Shown: piece by piece, positions 28,501 through 35,415 of the stretch
Layout: each line of letters begins with the position of its first letter
How positions within the stretch are numbered: position 1 is the stretch's first letter
Notes under the pieces: model-generated
What the model saw: the letters and a program-made list of their open reading frames with translations, nothing else
Databases searched by the model: none
What the model was told of the DNA's origin: nothing
Assembly: GCA_004297485.1 (NCBI GenBank)
Contig: SCTM01000041.1
Coordinates: forward strand, 40,641-104,640
DNA: 64,000 nucleotides
Reading direction: 5' to 3'
Source: Rhodospirillaceae bacterium
GTDB taxonomy: Bacteria > Pseudomonadota > Alphaproteobacteria > Rhodospirillales > Rhodospirillaceae
Translations under genes and position numbers: made by a program

Positions 28501-28625
28501 GCCGCAACCTGAGTAGCGAGCAGATAACTCAGCTCGGTTGGCGTCCAACCGGCGAGCTGGGCCGGAGTCAAAGCCGCGATTTGGGCCTGCGTAAGAGCGT
28601 GAACGCTTGTCGCCGATAGAGTCAT
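22533..28625 (-). CDS. Giant octapeptide-repeat protein
   Basis: A 2030-residue protein built almost entirely of a degenerate octapeptide, L-[TS]-x-x-Q-[LIV]-x-x (examples LTSTQLGG, LTTTQIKG), about 250 copies without linkers. The octads are grouped: an octad containing Thr-Thr-Ala-Phe (TTAFGA) recurs every 80 residues (10 octads), sometimes after 112 (14 octads), with TTD and TTN octads at fixed positions between. Composition is extreme (Thr, Leu, Ser, Ala, Gly, Gln); I found no Cys and only one Trp (GWTPTEL). The N-terminus (TLSATSVHALTQAQIAAL) has no signal peptide and the C-terminus (FGQLNTMTAQQRADIGK) no known anchor or RTX motif. The codons of the repeats vary freely while residues are kept, so the protein is under selection. 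Fold and function are unknown; a regular solenoid, possibly a surface or matrix protein, is a guess. Confidence 0.85.
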   Translation of the reverse strand: MTLSATSVHALTQAQIAALTPAQLAGWTPTELSYLLATQVAALTSTQVTGLVATQLTGLTATEIGEFTASNFSGFTAGQLGGLSGVQIKGLSAAELAVLSSVQVTGLTAAQVGGLAVTQINALAAGTIGNLANTQIDGLTATQVTGLSAASFGALTSTQLTGLAGTQLAAISTTNITAMTTGQLSGLTSNQIAALVTTQLKALTAIDMGSLTAGQLAGLPIAKIALLATTQVNAIATANLAGLAATQLRGLTTTQIAGLNATAFGALTSTALAALTTTQMTALSTTTGMGALTTTQLSGFTGTQLAALTTTQLNAMPVTDLANITGAQLDFMNGTKIGNISAAKFDAFTSSQLGGLVVSQFSGIGTTDIAALTTSQLSGLSSTLIGGLTALQVPALSTTILANLSAVQVTGLTAGEIGKLTTTQFNALATVNIAGLTNTQLSGLSATQLGGINVTAFGALTSTQLGGLTAVQLKGLTTTELAALTSSQLSGLLTTQIAALAITQLNALTNTNIAGFSSAQLAGLTATQLAGLSTTKFLALTSTQLAGLTTTQLKSFSTTDFAILTTSQASGLSSTQVGALSAAVLNTLTTTTFGSLSTTQVSGLTAAQIGGLNTTHLNAFATVDLTGLTATQIAGLTSTQIGGFNTTAFGAVSSTQLGGLTVAQVAGLNTTDIAALTTSQLSGITSTELAAMTTTQVNALTSTSLANLTSVQLSGLTGAQLGGSSTTVFAALTSTQLAGFTTTQIRGLSTADLAIITTSQLSGLNSSQVGVLALTQLAVLTTTALANLTTTQVSGMSPAQLGGLSSTQLNNLATTDLAFLDTTQIAGLSAAQMGGLNTTAFGALTSLQLNGLTNAQVAGISTTDFAAMTTGQLSGLTSAELGVLAATQFNALSTTNVASLSSAQLTGLSAAQVGGINTTAFLALTSTQLGGLSVAQVKGLSTTDLAVLTTSQLSGLTSTELGVMTAAQLNALSTTDVANLTTTQAGGLTPAQLGTVNTTQLNALSTTNIAALTDTQLNNLTSIQIGGLNTTAFGAVTSTQLTGLSTTQIKGLNTTDIAAITTSQLSGIVSGQLGVLTSTQLNAFSTGNIGGLTALQLGGLTATQIGGLNTTAFGALSSTQLGGLTTTQATGFSTTDLGAMTTSQLSGITSAQLGGLTAVQLNALGTTNFANLTTTQASGLTPTQLGTVNTTQLNALNTTDIAALTSTQLGGLTSAQVGALNTTAFGALTSIQLGGLTTTQTKGFSTTDLAAMTTGQLSGITSTQVGVLTTTQLNNLSTTDMGSLTSTQLSGLSSTQIGGLNTTAFGALSSTQLGGLSTTQAKGLSVADIAVMTTGQLSGVTSTQLGVLAATQLNAIGTTDVASLSSVQLSGLTSTQMGVVSTTLLNAIATANIAGLTSTQLSGLTAAQISGLNTTAFGALTSTQLGGLAATQVGGLSTTDLTAMTTSQLSGLTSTQLGGLTTTQLNAVPAANIANLTAAQLSGVTPAQLTGLGVVGFAGLSSTQLGGLTTTQALGLSTTDLNILTTSQLNGLTSTQLGVLAATQLSVFDTTIIPSLTSVQVSGLTAAQFGGLATTQLNSFATSVVAGLTSTQLAGFAATQVAGLNAATFGALTSTQLGGLANTQVVAITTVNIGGLTTSQLSGLTSTEIDALGATQFNALTTTNIGNLSAAQLSGLSAGQIGTIDTVAFTGLTSTQLGGLTTTQAVGLSTSDLGEMTSSQLTGLADTQIAVLTTTQVISLSSTNIADLSAIQAAALTSTQLGGLATTQLSAINTTNIAALTTGQLSGLTATQFGGLSTTAFGALTSAQLTGLTTTQVGGFSTTDLAFLTSGQLSGLTSTQLGVLSSTQFGSISSSEIAKLTATALSGLSSTELSGLNSTAFSVLSSVQLGGLATTQIVGFSTTDLAVLSSGQLTGLTTTEISALTSTQVASLSTTIIAKLAIPQFQALTVTEIGGLTAVQLAALTNTEAANFLVSQMPGLTTQQIPAFITAQITGFTDTALMGLNSTQANAFTFGQLNTMTAQQRADIGK

Positions 28626-29129
28626 GGCCGATCACTCCACCCCGGCTCATGCAGGGCAGGCTTGGGACATGAATGCGAAGACATGCGGACATACGAACGT
28701 CTCTGCCGCGGACAGCAGAGACCGCCGGCACATCGCTCAATCTCTGTTCGCGAGACCTTGAACACCCAAACCTCGCCCCATGGCTCAGTCACTAACGTCT
28801 TGCGCGTATCCACAGTTGCCGAAATCCGAGGGCCCCCATCATCATTGGAAGACACAGCGGCCCCGCACACGTAACAAGTGTATCAAATTAAGTATATTAA
28901 ACGCGATAGTGGTGACGGCTATTATGACCCTCGCATGGTTCTTTTTAAGGACGCGTTAATATCCGTTTACACGCTGAGCGCGGTACGAGACCAAAGCCCG
29001 GCCATGTAAAATAATACAATTATTTCAATGTATTAGATTGATCTTACCGCCGCCCTGCAACGCAGGCGGTGCGCGCCAGGGGCTGCGATCAGGCGAATCG
29101 GCCGACGGCCGCCATCGCTGTCCGGCGGC
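28626..29129. other. Intergenic region between the two octad-repeat genes
   Basis: About 500 bp with no gene I can support. It has AT-rich islands in GC-rich surroundings: one around 28882-28905 upstream of the giant gene, with an imperfect palindrome ACACGTAACAAGTGT (28867-28881) next to it, and one around 29007-29035 with a perfect inverted repeat AAATAAT-ACA-ATTATTT (29009-29025). Downstream of the shorter gene is a GC hairpin CCTGC-AAC-GCAGG (29054-29066) that could act as a weak terminator; it lacks a clear T tract. Confidence 0.4.
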
Positions 29130-30629
29130 CTAAGCCAGGACGTTCAACTGCCCGACCGACATCACCCCGAGCTGGGTGGATGTAAAGCCCGAAACCTGAA
29201 GCGTATTGAGTGCGGCCAGCGCCGCCGGGGCGAGCTCGGGAATCTGGGTGACGGTGAAAGCGCCAATCTCCGACGTCGTCAGGGCGACCATCTGGCTGCC
29301 GACCAGCCCTGAAACGACGGTGGTCGTGAGAACGGCAATATCCGTCGTCGTCAGAGCTGCCAACTGGCTGGCGGTAAACCAGATCGCCGTACTCAGAACG
29401 GCGATCTGTGTCGGGGCCAATGCGGCGATGACCGAGGTCGAGAGCAGACTGGCCACTTGGGTGTCGGTCAACTCAGCGAGCACGGTCGCCCTGAACCCGC
29501 TCAGCTGCGTTGCCGACAGTACAGACAATTCCGTGGTGGTCAGGCTTTTGACCTGATTGGCGGTAAGCGCTGCCAATGCCTTCGACGTCAGGGCGCTGAA
29601 ATTGGTGGTGCTCAGGTCGCTGATGTCGGTGACCGACAATCCGGCGATCTGTGTCGAGGTTAACACCGCCATGGCGCTCGTGCTCAGAGCGTTCACCTGT
29701 GTCGTGGTCAAAACCTTCATTACGTTCTTCACCAGGCCGCTGGCCTGGGTCGATGTCATGACGGCCAGGTCGTTGGCACTGAAGCCCTGCGCTTGTGTCG
29801 TCGTGAGATTGTGAATCTGGGTCGACGTAAGTCCGCTGAACGCCGTCGTACTTAATGCGCCGATCTGTGTCGACGTCAGGCCGACAAACTGTCCGCTGGA
29901 AAGTGCCCCGATGTCGGCCGACGAAAGCGCGTTCAGTTGATCCGAGGAGAGTGCAGGTGCCTGGTGCACATTTATCCCGCTCGCCTGCGTGGTCGTGAGT
30001 GCCGCCAGTTCCGTCGTGGTAATCGCCTGAATCTGCAAAGAACCGAGCGCTGAAATCTCTGTGGACGTCAGTCCATTCAATTGCGATGTCGTGAGACTCG
30101 TAATCTGAACCACGCTCAGACCCTTGACCTGGGTCGTCGTCAAGCCGCCGATTTGGGTGGCGGTCAGCGCGCCAAAGGTTGTGGTGTTAAGGCGCCCAAT
30201 CTGGGTCGATGTGAGTCCGTCCACCTGCCCGACCGTCAGCGCGGCAATAAGGGTGGTGGTGAAAGCGTTGAGCTGGGCGGCATCGAGAGACGCCAGTTCG
30301 CTGGTGGTCAGACCGGCGCGCTGTGTCGTGGTGAGAAGCGCGAGTTCGGTCGTCGTGAGTCCGTCGAACTGCACGGGAAAGAGATTCTTGATCTGCGTCG
30401 AGGTCAGGCCCGAAAAGCCCGAGGTCGAAAGGGCCCCGAGCTGTGTTGACGTCAGCCCGCGCACTTGGCTCGTAGCCAAGCTTCCCACTTGCGTCGCGGT
30501 CAACACGGCAACCTGCCCCGGCAGCAGGTAACTCAGATTAAGGCTGGTCAACGCCGCAAGCTGCGTGGTGGTCAGCCCGGCAATATAAGCCGTGGTGTAG
30601 GCCTGGACGGTCGTTCGGCTGAGATCCAT
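29130..30629 (-). CDS. Second octapeptide-repeat protein (paralogue)
   Basis: A 499-residue paralogue of the giant protein encoded just downstream on the same strand. Its start (DLSRTTVQAYTTAYIAGL, then NLSYLLPGQVAVLTATQV) matches the other protein's TELSYLLATQVAALTSTQV segment, and the rest is the same L-[TS]-x-x-Q-[LIV]-x-x octad array. A TTTFGA octad and a TTAFSG octad are 112 residues apart, that is 14 octads. The C-terminus (GFTSTQLGVMSVGQLNVLA) resembles the end of the giant protein (GLNSTQANAFTFGQLNTM), so the two may share targeting ends as well as repeats. No signal peptide, transmembrane segment or cysteine is seen. A perfect TATAAT lies upstream on this strand at 30712-30717. Function unknown. 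Confidence 0.85.
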   Translation of the reverse strand: MDLSRTTVQAYTTAYIAGLTTTQLAALTSLNLSYLLPGQVAVLTATQVGSLATSQVRGLTSTQLGALSTSGFSGLTSTQIKNLFPVQFDGLTTTELALLTTTQRAGLTTSELASLDAAQLNAFTTTLIAALTVGQVDGLTSTQIGRLNTTTFGALTATQIGGLTTTQVKGLSVVQITSLTTSQLNGLTSTEISALGSLQIQAITTTELAALTTTQASGINVHQAPALSSDQLNALSSADIGALSSGQFVGLTSTQIGALSTTAFSGLTSTQIHNLTTTQAQGFSANDLAVMTSTQASGLVKNVMKVLTTTQVNALSTSAMAVLTSTQIAGLSVTDISDLSTTNFSALTSKALAALTANQVKSLTTTELSVLSATQLSGFRATVLAELTDTQVASLLSTSVIAALAPTQIAVLSTAIWFTASQLAALTTTDIAVLTTTVVSGLVGSQMVALTTSEIGAFTVTQIPELAPAALAALNTLQVSGFTSTQLGVMSVGQLNVLA

Positions 30630-30886
30630 TGCGCCTTACGCGGAACAGTTGAAGGACTTCACACTACACCGGTCGCGGATCGCACACACGTCCTTTGGGG
30701 CGCGCAACAAAATTATAACGGATAATCAAGGCATTGCATTAAAATACGATGGGGGTTGTGGGACGGTTGCACGACACGCGTGCCGGATATGGCTTGACGG
30801 CCCTCGCCACGCCGTCAAGGTCGGCACCGACGCCCCCCGGCATGCCGTGTGGGGCCGTTCATTCGAAGACGGGGCGGCGGCAGGCC

Positions 30887-31765
30887 ATGAAGATTAAATC
30901 CGACGATTTCCGCGTACGGGCTGGTGCGGCCGTCGTCCTCAAGGACTGGGCGACGAAGGTAAAACCGGTCTACGCCTCGAAGGAGAACTACCGCGAGCTT
31001 CTTCAGGAGCATGTGACGCAGCTTAGCGATCTTCAGGAACTGCTCTATGCCTCCAATCGCTATTCCCTGCTGGTAATCTTTCAAGCCATGGATGCGGCCG
31101 GCAAAGACAGCGTCATCAAGCATGTCATGTCCGGGATCAACCCCCAGGGCTGCCAGGTGTTCAGCTTCAAGCATCCCGGCGGCGATGAACTCGAGCACGA
31201 TTTTCTCTGGCGCGCCGCCGTGCGTTTTCCGGAACGCGGTCACATTGGAATCTTCAACCGGTCCTATTACGAAGAAGTGCTGATCGTGCGCGTGCACCCC
31301 GACCTGTTGACGGCGGAGGGTATCCCCAACGGCCTGGGCGAGCCCAAGGATGAAATTTGGACGGCGCGCCACCGCTCGATCCGTCATCTGGAAGATCATC
31401 TCCATCGCAACGGCACACGGATCGTCAAGATTTTCCTCCATCTGTCGAAGGAGGAACAGCGCCGACGTTTTCTTGCCCGCATCGACGAACCGCATAAGAA
31501 CTGGAAGCTCAGCATGGCGGACATCGAGGAGCGCAAATATTGGAAGCAATATATGCGTGCCTACGAAGACTGCATTTGCGCGACAAGCACCAGCGATGTG
31601 CCGTGGTATGTGGTTCCCGCCGACGATAAGCCCAACGCGCGCCTGATCGTGTCGCAGATTATCCTTGATCGGCTGAGGGCGTTGAAGTTGGATTATCCCA
31701 AGACAACCGCTGCCCGTCGCAAAGAACTGCTGGCGATCCGTAAATGCCTCGTCAAAAAAAATTGA
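30887..31765 (+). CDS. ppk2: Polyphosphate kinase 2 family protein
   Basis: The 292-residue product has the PPK2 domain: Walker [17 protein letters not shown] near residue 65, then [10 protein letters not shown], the Walker B region [20 protein letters not shown] near 120, the lid segment [21 protein letters not shown] near 195, and [19 protein letters not shown]2 enzymes transfer phosphate from polyphosphate to nucleoside mono- or diphosphates. FNRSYYE instead of FDRSWY points to the polyphosphate:AMP/ADP type (class III-like), which is inference. The ATG at 30887 follows GGCAGG and gives the expected length; the frame is open further upstream but without similarity. It precedes mtgA by 13 bp. 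Confidence 0.9.
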   Translation: MKIKSDDFRVRAGAAVVLKDWATKVKPVYASKENYRELLQEHVTQLSDLQELLYASNRYSLLVIFQAMDAAGKDSVIKHVMSGINPQGCQVFSFKHPGGDELEHDFLWRAAVRFPERGHIGIFNRSYYEEVLIVRVHPDLLTAEGIPNGLGEPKDEIWTARHRSIRHLEDHLHRNGTRIVKIFLHLSKEEQRRRFLARIDEPHKNWKLSMADIEERKYWKQYMRAYEDCICATSTSDVPWYVVPADDKPNARLIVSQIILDRLRALKLDYPKTTAARRKELLAIRKCLVKKN

Positions 31766-31778
31766 GGCTCTTGTCCGT

Positions 31779-32516
31779 ATGGATCGAAGCGGCGGTGGAG
31801 TCAGTCGCGGCGTGATGATGCGGCTCCATCCCAATTGGCGTCTTCTTGCCGTGATCCTTGCCGTGGTTGTCGGTCCACCGGTCGCCGCCGTGGCGCTCAT
31901 GGCAAAGGTTCCGCCCGTTGTAACCCCCTTGATGATTCTGCGAACCTTGGGATATCAGGCGACTTCCAAACTGCCGGCACCCCACGGCTGGGCCTATCAG
32001 TGGGTACCGCTGACGCGGATCGCGCCATCCTTGGCCCGCGCCGTGATTGCCGCCGAGGACACGACGTTCTGCAGCCACAACGGCTTCGATCCAGAGGCTT
32101 ATAACCGCGCCTGGGAAAACTACAGCGAGGGCATCGTTGCGCGCGGCGGCTCGACCATCACCCAGCAAACCGCCAAGAATGTGTTCCTGTGGCCGGGGCG
32201 AAGCGTTCTGCGCAAGGGTGTGGAGACATTGCTGACGCCATTGTTGGAAGCCATCTGGGGCAAGCGCCGCATCATGGAGGTTTATCTCAATGTGGTGGAA
32301 TGGGCGCCGGGCATTTACGGCGCGGAGGCCGCCGCCCGATTCCATTTTCACCACGGCGCCAACGAACTCAGCCCCCGCGAGGCGGCATTGCTCGCCGCGG
32401 TGTTGCCCAGCCCGCGTCACTGGTCGGCGAGCGCGCCGGGGCCCTATGTGGAAAGCCGCGTCGGCACCATCATGGCGCGCGAGTCGGAAGTGACGACGGG
32501 GTGTGTGGGAAGATAA
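31779..32516 (+). CDS. mtgA: Monofunctional peptidoglycan glycosyltransferase
   Basis: A 245-residue single-pass membrane protein of glycosyltransferase family 51. An N-terminal membrane segment (LLAVILAVVVGPPVAAVAL) is followed by the catalytic domain with VIAAEDTTFCSHNGFD near residue 90 (the catalytic Glu is in AED), RGGSTITQQTAKNVFLWPGR near 120-140, and IMEVYLNVVEWAPGIYGAEAA near 165. No transpeptidase domain is present, so it is MtgA-like and polymerises lipid II at the inner membrane. ATG codons at 31815/31818 just before RLHPNW are possible alternative starts. It probably shares a transcript with the PPK2 gene and converges with the aspartate dehydrogenase gene, with four bases between the stops. 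Confidence 0.93.
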   Translation: MDRSGGGVSRGVMMRLHPNWRLLAVILAVVVGPPVAAVALMAKVPPVVTPLMILRTLGYQATSKLPAPHGWAYQWVPLTRIAPSLARAVIAAEDTTFCSHNGFDPEAYNRAWENYSEGIVARGGSTITQQTAKNVFLWPGRSVLRKGVETLLTPLLEAIWGKRRIMEVYLNVVEWAPGIYGAEAAARFHFHHGANELSPREAALLAAVLPSPRHWSASAPGPYVESRVGTIMARESEVTTGCVGR

Positions 32517-32520
32517 GTCC

Positions 32521-33306
32521 TCAGATCACAATCGACGTCGCTTCATTGTCCAACATGCGCATAATGGACAAAGCCGCCATATGCGACGTCTTGGGATTGT
32601 CCGGCGACGGATTTGCGTTGATTTCCAGAATCAGTTTCCCGAAAGCACCCTCGGCCTCGAGATGATGAACGTTCTGGGTGACGCCCGGATCGGCGACGAG
32701 GGTCACAGTCGTATCTTCAAATCCTAATCCAGCAAGGGCCGCAGTGGCGGCGACGTTGGCATTCTTGGGAAAGGTGGACGCGGCCTCGCGCGCGTTGCCG
32801 GAAAAAATCACCGTCGGCTTTGTGATGGCCGCGAGATCGTGGGTCTTTTCCGCCGGGGTGCCGCTCCAGGCTTTCGGAGGCTTTGACGAACGCAGCGTGA
32901 CTTTTGTCAGGCCGGCCAGTTTTCCCGCCGAAAGCGCATCCACACCGGGCAGCGCACCCGCCGGTAACTTGAGCTGCGCGGTTGATCGTTCGGCGGCGGC
33001 CTTCAAGTCACGCCATAGATCCGCATCGGCAAGACTGCCCGTGGACACGATGATCAGATCGATGCCGGCGTCGAGCACCAGGGTTCCGTAGGCCCGCACC
33101 GCGCCGTGGCCGGCGCATTCCACCACCAGATCGGGCGCGAGTGCCCGGAACGCGGGCCAGGTCTGCACCACGGGATGGGTTCCCACGGAAACTTTATCCT
33201 CGGGCAGACCGAGCGCGCCGACGACGGTAAAGCGGTCGGACCGCTCCTTGCAAAACCTCGTCACCAGTTTGGCGATGGCGCCGTTCCCGATCAGTCCAAT
33301 CTTCAC
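32521..33306 (-). CDS. nadX: L-aspartate dehydrogenase
   Basis: The 261-residue product starts with a Rossmann fold (KIGLIGNGAIAKLV, GxGxxA) and has the aspartate dehydrogenase layout: LVVECAGHGAVRAYG near residue 65, STGSLADADLW near 90, LPAGALPGVDALSA near 115, and the C-terminal NANVAATAALAGLGF and NPKTSHMAALSIM. It oxidises or forms aspartate with NAD(P), and in some bacteria supplies iminoaspartate for NAD synthesis. The GTG at 33306 follows AAGGAATTCACG and gives the family length; the longer frame from 33363 adds 19 residues without similarity. No nadA or nadC gene is nearby, so a link to NAD synthesis is not supported by context. Confidence 0.85.
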   Translation of the reverse strand: MKIGLIGNGAIAKLVTRFCKERSDRFTVVGALGLPEDKVSVGTHPVVQTWPAFRALAPDLVVECAGHGAVRAYGTLVLDAGIDLIIVSTGSLADADLWRDLKAAAERSTAQLKLPAGALPGVDALSAGKLAGLTKVTLRSSKPPKAWSGTPAEKTHDLAAITKPTVIFSGNAREAASTFPKNANVAATAALAGLGFEDTTVTLVADPGVTQNVHHLEAEGAFGKLILEINANPSPDNPKTSHMAALSIMRMLDNEATSIVI

Positions 33307-33399
33307 CGTGAATTCCTTGCGAAAGGCCGCCCGCTGTTTTCCGAAAAAAGGCTCTAATGGCAAATGAACAGCGACGCAAGGTCGGGTTATACGCCCCGG

Positions 33400-33951
33400 T
33401 TACGGATGACTGTCATGCCATTTCTTGACGGCAGCCATGGTCTTTTCCACGTGGCCGGTCGGGTCAAGGGCGGAGTAGGCGAAAATGATCCTGTCGTCGG
33501 GAGAGATGACATACGACGTGCGATCGGCAACGCTTGGCTTGAACCATAGAACCGCATCGTAGGACTTCATGATCTTTTGGTCGCCGTCGGCGGCCACGGC
33601 GAATTTATTGCGGCATTCGCTGACGGAGAATTTATCCAGCGTTTCTATATTGTCGTAGGACACGCCGATCACGGTCGCGCCCAGGGCTTTGAAGTCGTCG
33701 GTCGCCGCGGCGAAATTGTGGGCTTCGATGGTGCAGCCCTTGGTAAAAGCGGCGGGGTAGAAATACAGCACGACCGGCCCGTTCTTGAGGGCGTCGGCCA
33801 GGGAGAAAGTGAACTCCTTGCCGCCAACGGACGCAGGCGCGGTGAACAGCGGCGCGACGGCGCCCTCCTTTAATGTCGCGAAAGCCGGAGGCGCACAAAG
33901 CATCGCCGCCAGAGTCCAAACGCAAGTGAACCACGCGGAGATGCGATTCAT
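33400..33951 (-). CDS. Exported peroxiredoxin (BCP/PrxQ-like)
   Basis: A 183-residue thiol peroxidase with an N-terminal signal peptide (WFTCVWTLAAMLCAPPAFA). The AhpC/TSA domain follows: APLFTAPASVGGKEFTFSLA, then YFYPAAFTKGCTIEAHNF with the peroxidatic Cys in the P-x3-T-x2-C motif, and a second cysteine in SVSECRNKF about 48 residues later that may be the resolving Cys. It would reduce peroxides in the periplasm, unlike the usual cytoplasmic BCP. The ATG at 33951 follows AAGGGAGAGCTGTT and creates the signal peptide; the frame is open to 34089 but that part lies inside the neighbouring isomerase gene in another frame. The electron donor is unknown. Confidence 0.87.
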   Translation of the reverse strand: MNRISAWFTCVWTLAAMLCAPPAFATLKEGAVAPLFTAPASVGGKEFTFSLADALKNGPVVLYFYPAAFTKGCTIEAHNFAAATDDFKALGATVIGVSYDNIETLDKFSVSECRNKFAVAADGDQKIMKSYDAVLWFKPSVADRTSYVISPDDRIIFAYSALDPTGHVEKTMAAVKKWHDSHP

Positions 33952-33988
33952 AACAGCTCTCCCTTCCGACGAGGATGAGATTGGCGTG

Positions 33989-34597
33989 TTAGGCAGTTTC
34001 GCGCACGGCCGCAAGCCGGTGTTCCAGTTCGCCGAGACGATCAGCACCCCAGAACGGCTCGCCGTCGAGTACCACGAAAGGCGCGCCAATCATGCCATCG
34101 GTCTTGGCATCTTCGAGCACGTTCACCACCGCCGCCTTGGCTGCGGGATCGTCCGCGGCGGCCTTGATGTCGTCGAGGTTCAATCCCGGCAGCGCGCGGC
34201 AAGCTTTGACGATATCACCGACGGACGCCACGGATTCGCCCCGCCCGAACAGCGCCGACATGATCGCCTTGGCGTAGAGGTGGCTGAAGCCTTCGTCCTT
34301 GGCTTTCAGGCGCCAGAACATCTGCCGCGCCAGCCTCACGTCCGGCGGAAACGGATCGGGCATCTTGCAGGGCAATCCCTCGCGCGCGCAGGATCGTTTG
34401 AAATCCAGGACGAGATACTTGAACTTTGCCGGAATCAACGGCGGCGGCGTGATCCCTTGTGCCTTGAACAGATGGCCGAGGGAGATTGCCCGCCAATCGA
34501 CAGTCCGGCCATGACGCGCGGCCACCTCGTCGACGCGGTGGACGGTGATGTAGGAGAATGTGGACGTAAAATCGAAGTAGAATCGCAGCGGCGTCAT
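33989..34597 (-). CDS. 2-hydroxychromene-2-carboxylate isomerase family protein (DsbA-like)
   Basis: This 202-residue thioredoxin-fold protein belongs to the DsbA/HCCA-isomerase (kappa-class GST) family: LRFYFDFTSTFSYITVHRV at the start, with Ser/Thr where DsbA has CxxC, then VDWRAISLGHLFKAQGITPP, and the C-terminal cis-Pro region IGAPFVVLDGEPFWGADRLG. Members isomerise hydroxychromene carboxylates in naphthalene breakdown or act as glutathione-dependent transferases; the substrate here is unknown. It is the last gene of a run on this strand that begins with CoxG, CoxS and CoxM; 20 bp separate it from CoxM, so it may act on an aromatic substrate together with the molybdenum hydroxylase subunits. 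Confidence 0.85.
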   Translation of the reverse strand: MTPLRFYFDFTSTFSYITVHRVDEVAARHGRTVDWRAISLGHLFKAQGITPPPLIPAKFKYLVLDFKRSCAREGLPCKMPDPFPPDVRLARQMFWRLKAKDEGFSHLYAKAIMSALFGRGESVASVGDIVKACRALPGLNLDDIKAAADDPAAKAAVVNVLEDAKTDGMIGAPFVVLDGEPFWGADRLGELEHRLAAVRETA

Positions 34598-34617
34598 GGA
34601 AGGAAAATTCTCCCGCG

Positions 34618-35412
34618 TCAGCCGATCATTGCCACGGCGCGCTCAGCCATGACGCCGATCAGATGCGCCCGGTATTCCGGTGTGGCATGGATGTCGCCGT
34701 TGAGATCGCCCGGTGGCACGGCGATGCCCTTGATCGCCGACGGCACGAAGGACTTGGTCAAGGCCTGCTCCATGCCGGGAATGCGAAACACACAAGGTCC
34801 GGCGCCGGTAACAGCCACGCGAATCCCCATGGATGTGTCCGCGACCATCACGCCGACGATGGCATAGCGCGACGCCGGATTGGGGAACTTCATGTAGGCG
34901 GCGCGACGCGGCACGGGAAAACTGACCTTCGTCACCAACTCGCCCGGTTCGAGCGCGGTTTCAAACATGCCGGTGAAAAAGTCGTCGGCGGTGATAGTGC
35001 GTTTCGAAGTGTGCACGGTGGCGCCGAGGCCGACGACCGCGGCCGGATAGTCGGCAGCGGGATCATTATTGGCGATGGAGCCGCCGATGGTGCCGCAGTT
35101 GCGCACCTGAGGATCGCCGATGCCGGACGCCAACGCGGCGAGCGCGGGAATCGCACGTTTGATATCCGCCGAGGCGGCCACGTCCGCATGACAGGTGGTG
35201 GCGCCGACGGTCACCGTGTTGCCGCTGACAGAGATGCCCTTGAGGTCGGCGATGGCACCCAGATCAATCACGACCGACGCGTGGCGCAAGCGTTGCTTGA
35301 GCGTCGGGATCAGGGTCTGGCCACCAGCCAGAAAGCTCGCCTCATCGCTCGCGCCGTGCAATTTGACGGCATCGGCGAGGGTCGCCGGACGCTGATAATC
35401 GAATGTGTACAT
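34618..35412 (-). CDS. coxM: Molybdenum hydroxylase FAD-binding medium subunit (CoxM-like)
   Basis: A 264-residue FAD-binding subunit of the xanthine dehydrogenase/CO dehydrogenase family. The two FAD motifs are intact: LAGGQTLIPTLKQRL near residue 30 and CGTIGGSIANNDPAADYPA near 106-124. It passes electrons from 2Fe-2S clusters to FAD. The gene order CoxG, CoxS, CoxM is typical of CO dehydrogenase-like operons, but the large molybdopterin subunit that normally accompanies them is not in this window. It may belong to another hydroxylase rather than true CO dehydrogenase. The start TCAT overlap with CoxS is three bases apart, so the two are cotranscribed. Confidence 0.9.
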   Translation of the reverse strand: MYTFDYQRPATLADAVKLHGASDEASFLAGGQTLIPTLKQRLRHASVVIDLGAIADLKGISVSGNTVTVGATTCHADVAASADIKRAIPALAALASGIGDPQVRNCGTIGGSIANNDPAADYPAAVVGLGATVHTSKRTITADDFFTGMFETALEPGELVTKVSFPVPRRAAYMKFPNPASRYAIVGVMVADTSMGIRVAVTGAGPCVFRIPGMEQALTKSFVPSAIKGIAVPPGDLNGDIHATPEYRAHLIGVMAERAVAMIG

Positions 35413-35415
35413 CGG

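Noticed and set aside
23626-28512. Long open frames on the plus strand opposite the giant repeat gene
   Set aside because: They mirror the same repeat in antisense, have no ribosome binding sites and give Val/Ser/Pro-rich repeats without sense; they follow from the codon pattern of the real gene.
22533-28625. Regular 24-bp repeats that look like a CRISPR array or minisatellite
   Set aside because: The period is exactly eight codons in a single open frame over 6 kb, copies are degenerate at synonymous sites, and there are no unique spacers; it is a protein repeat.
33364-34089. N-terminal extension of the peroxiredoxin up to 34089
   Set aside because: The extra 46 residues overlap the isomerase gene in another frame, while the ATG at 33951 has a strong ribosome site and a proper signal peptide.
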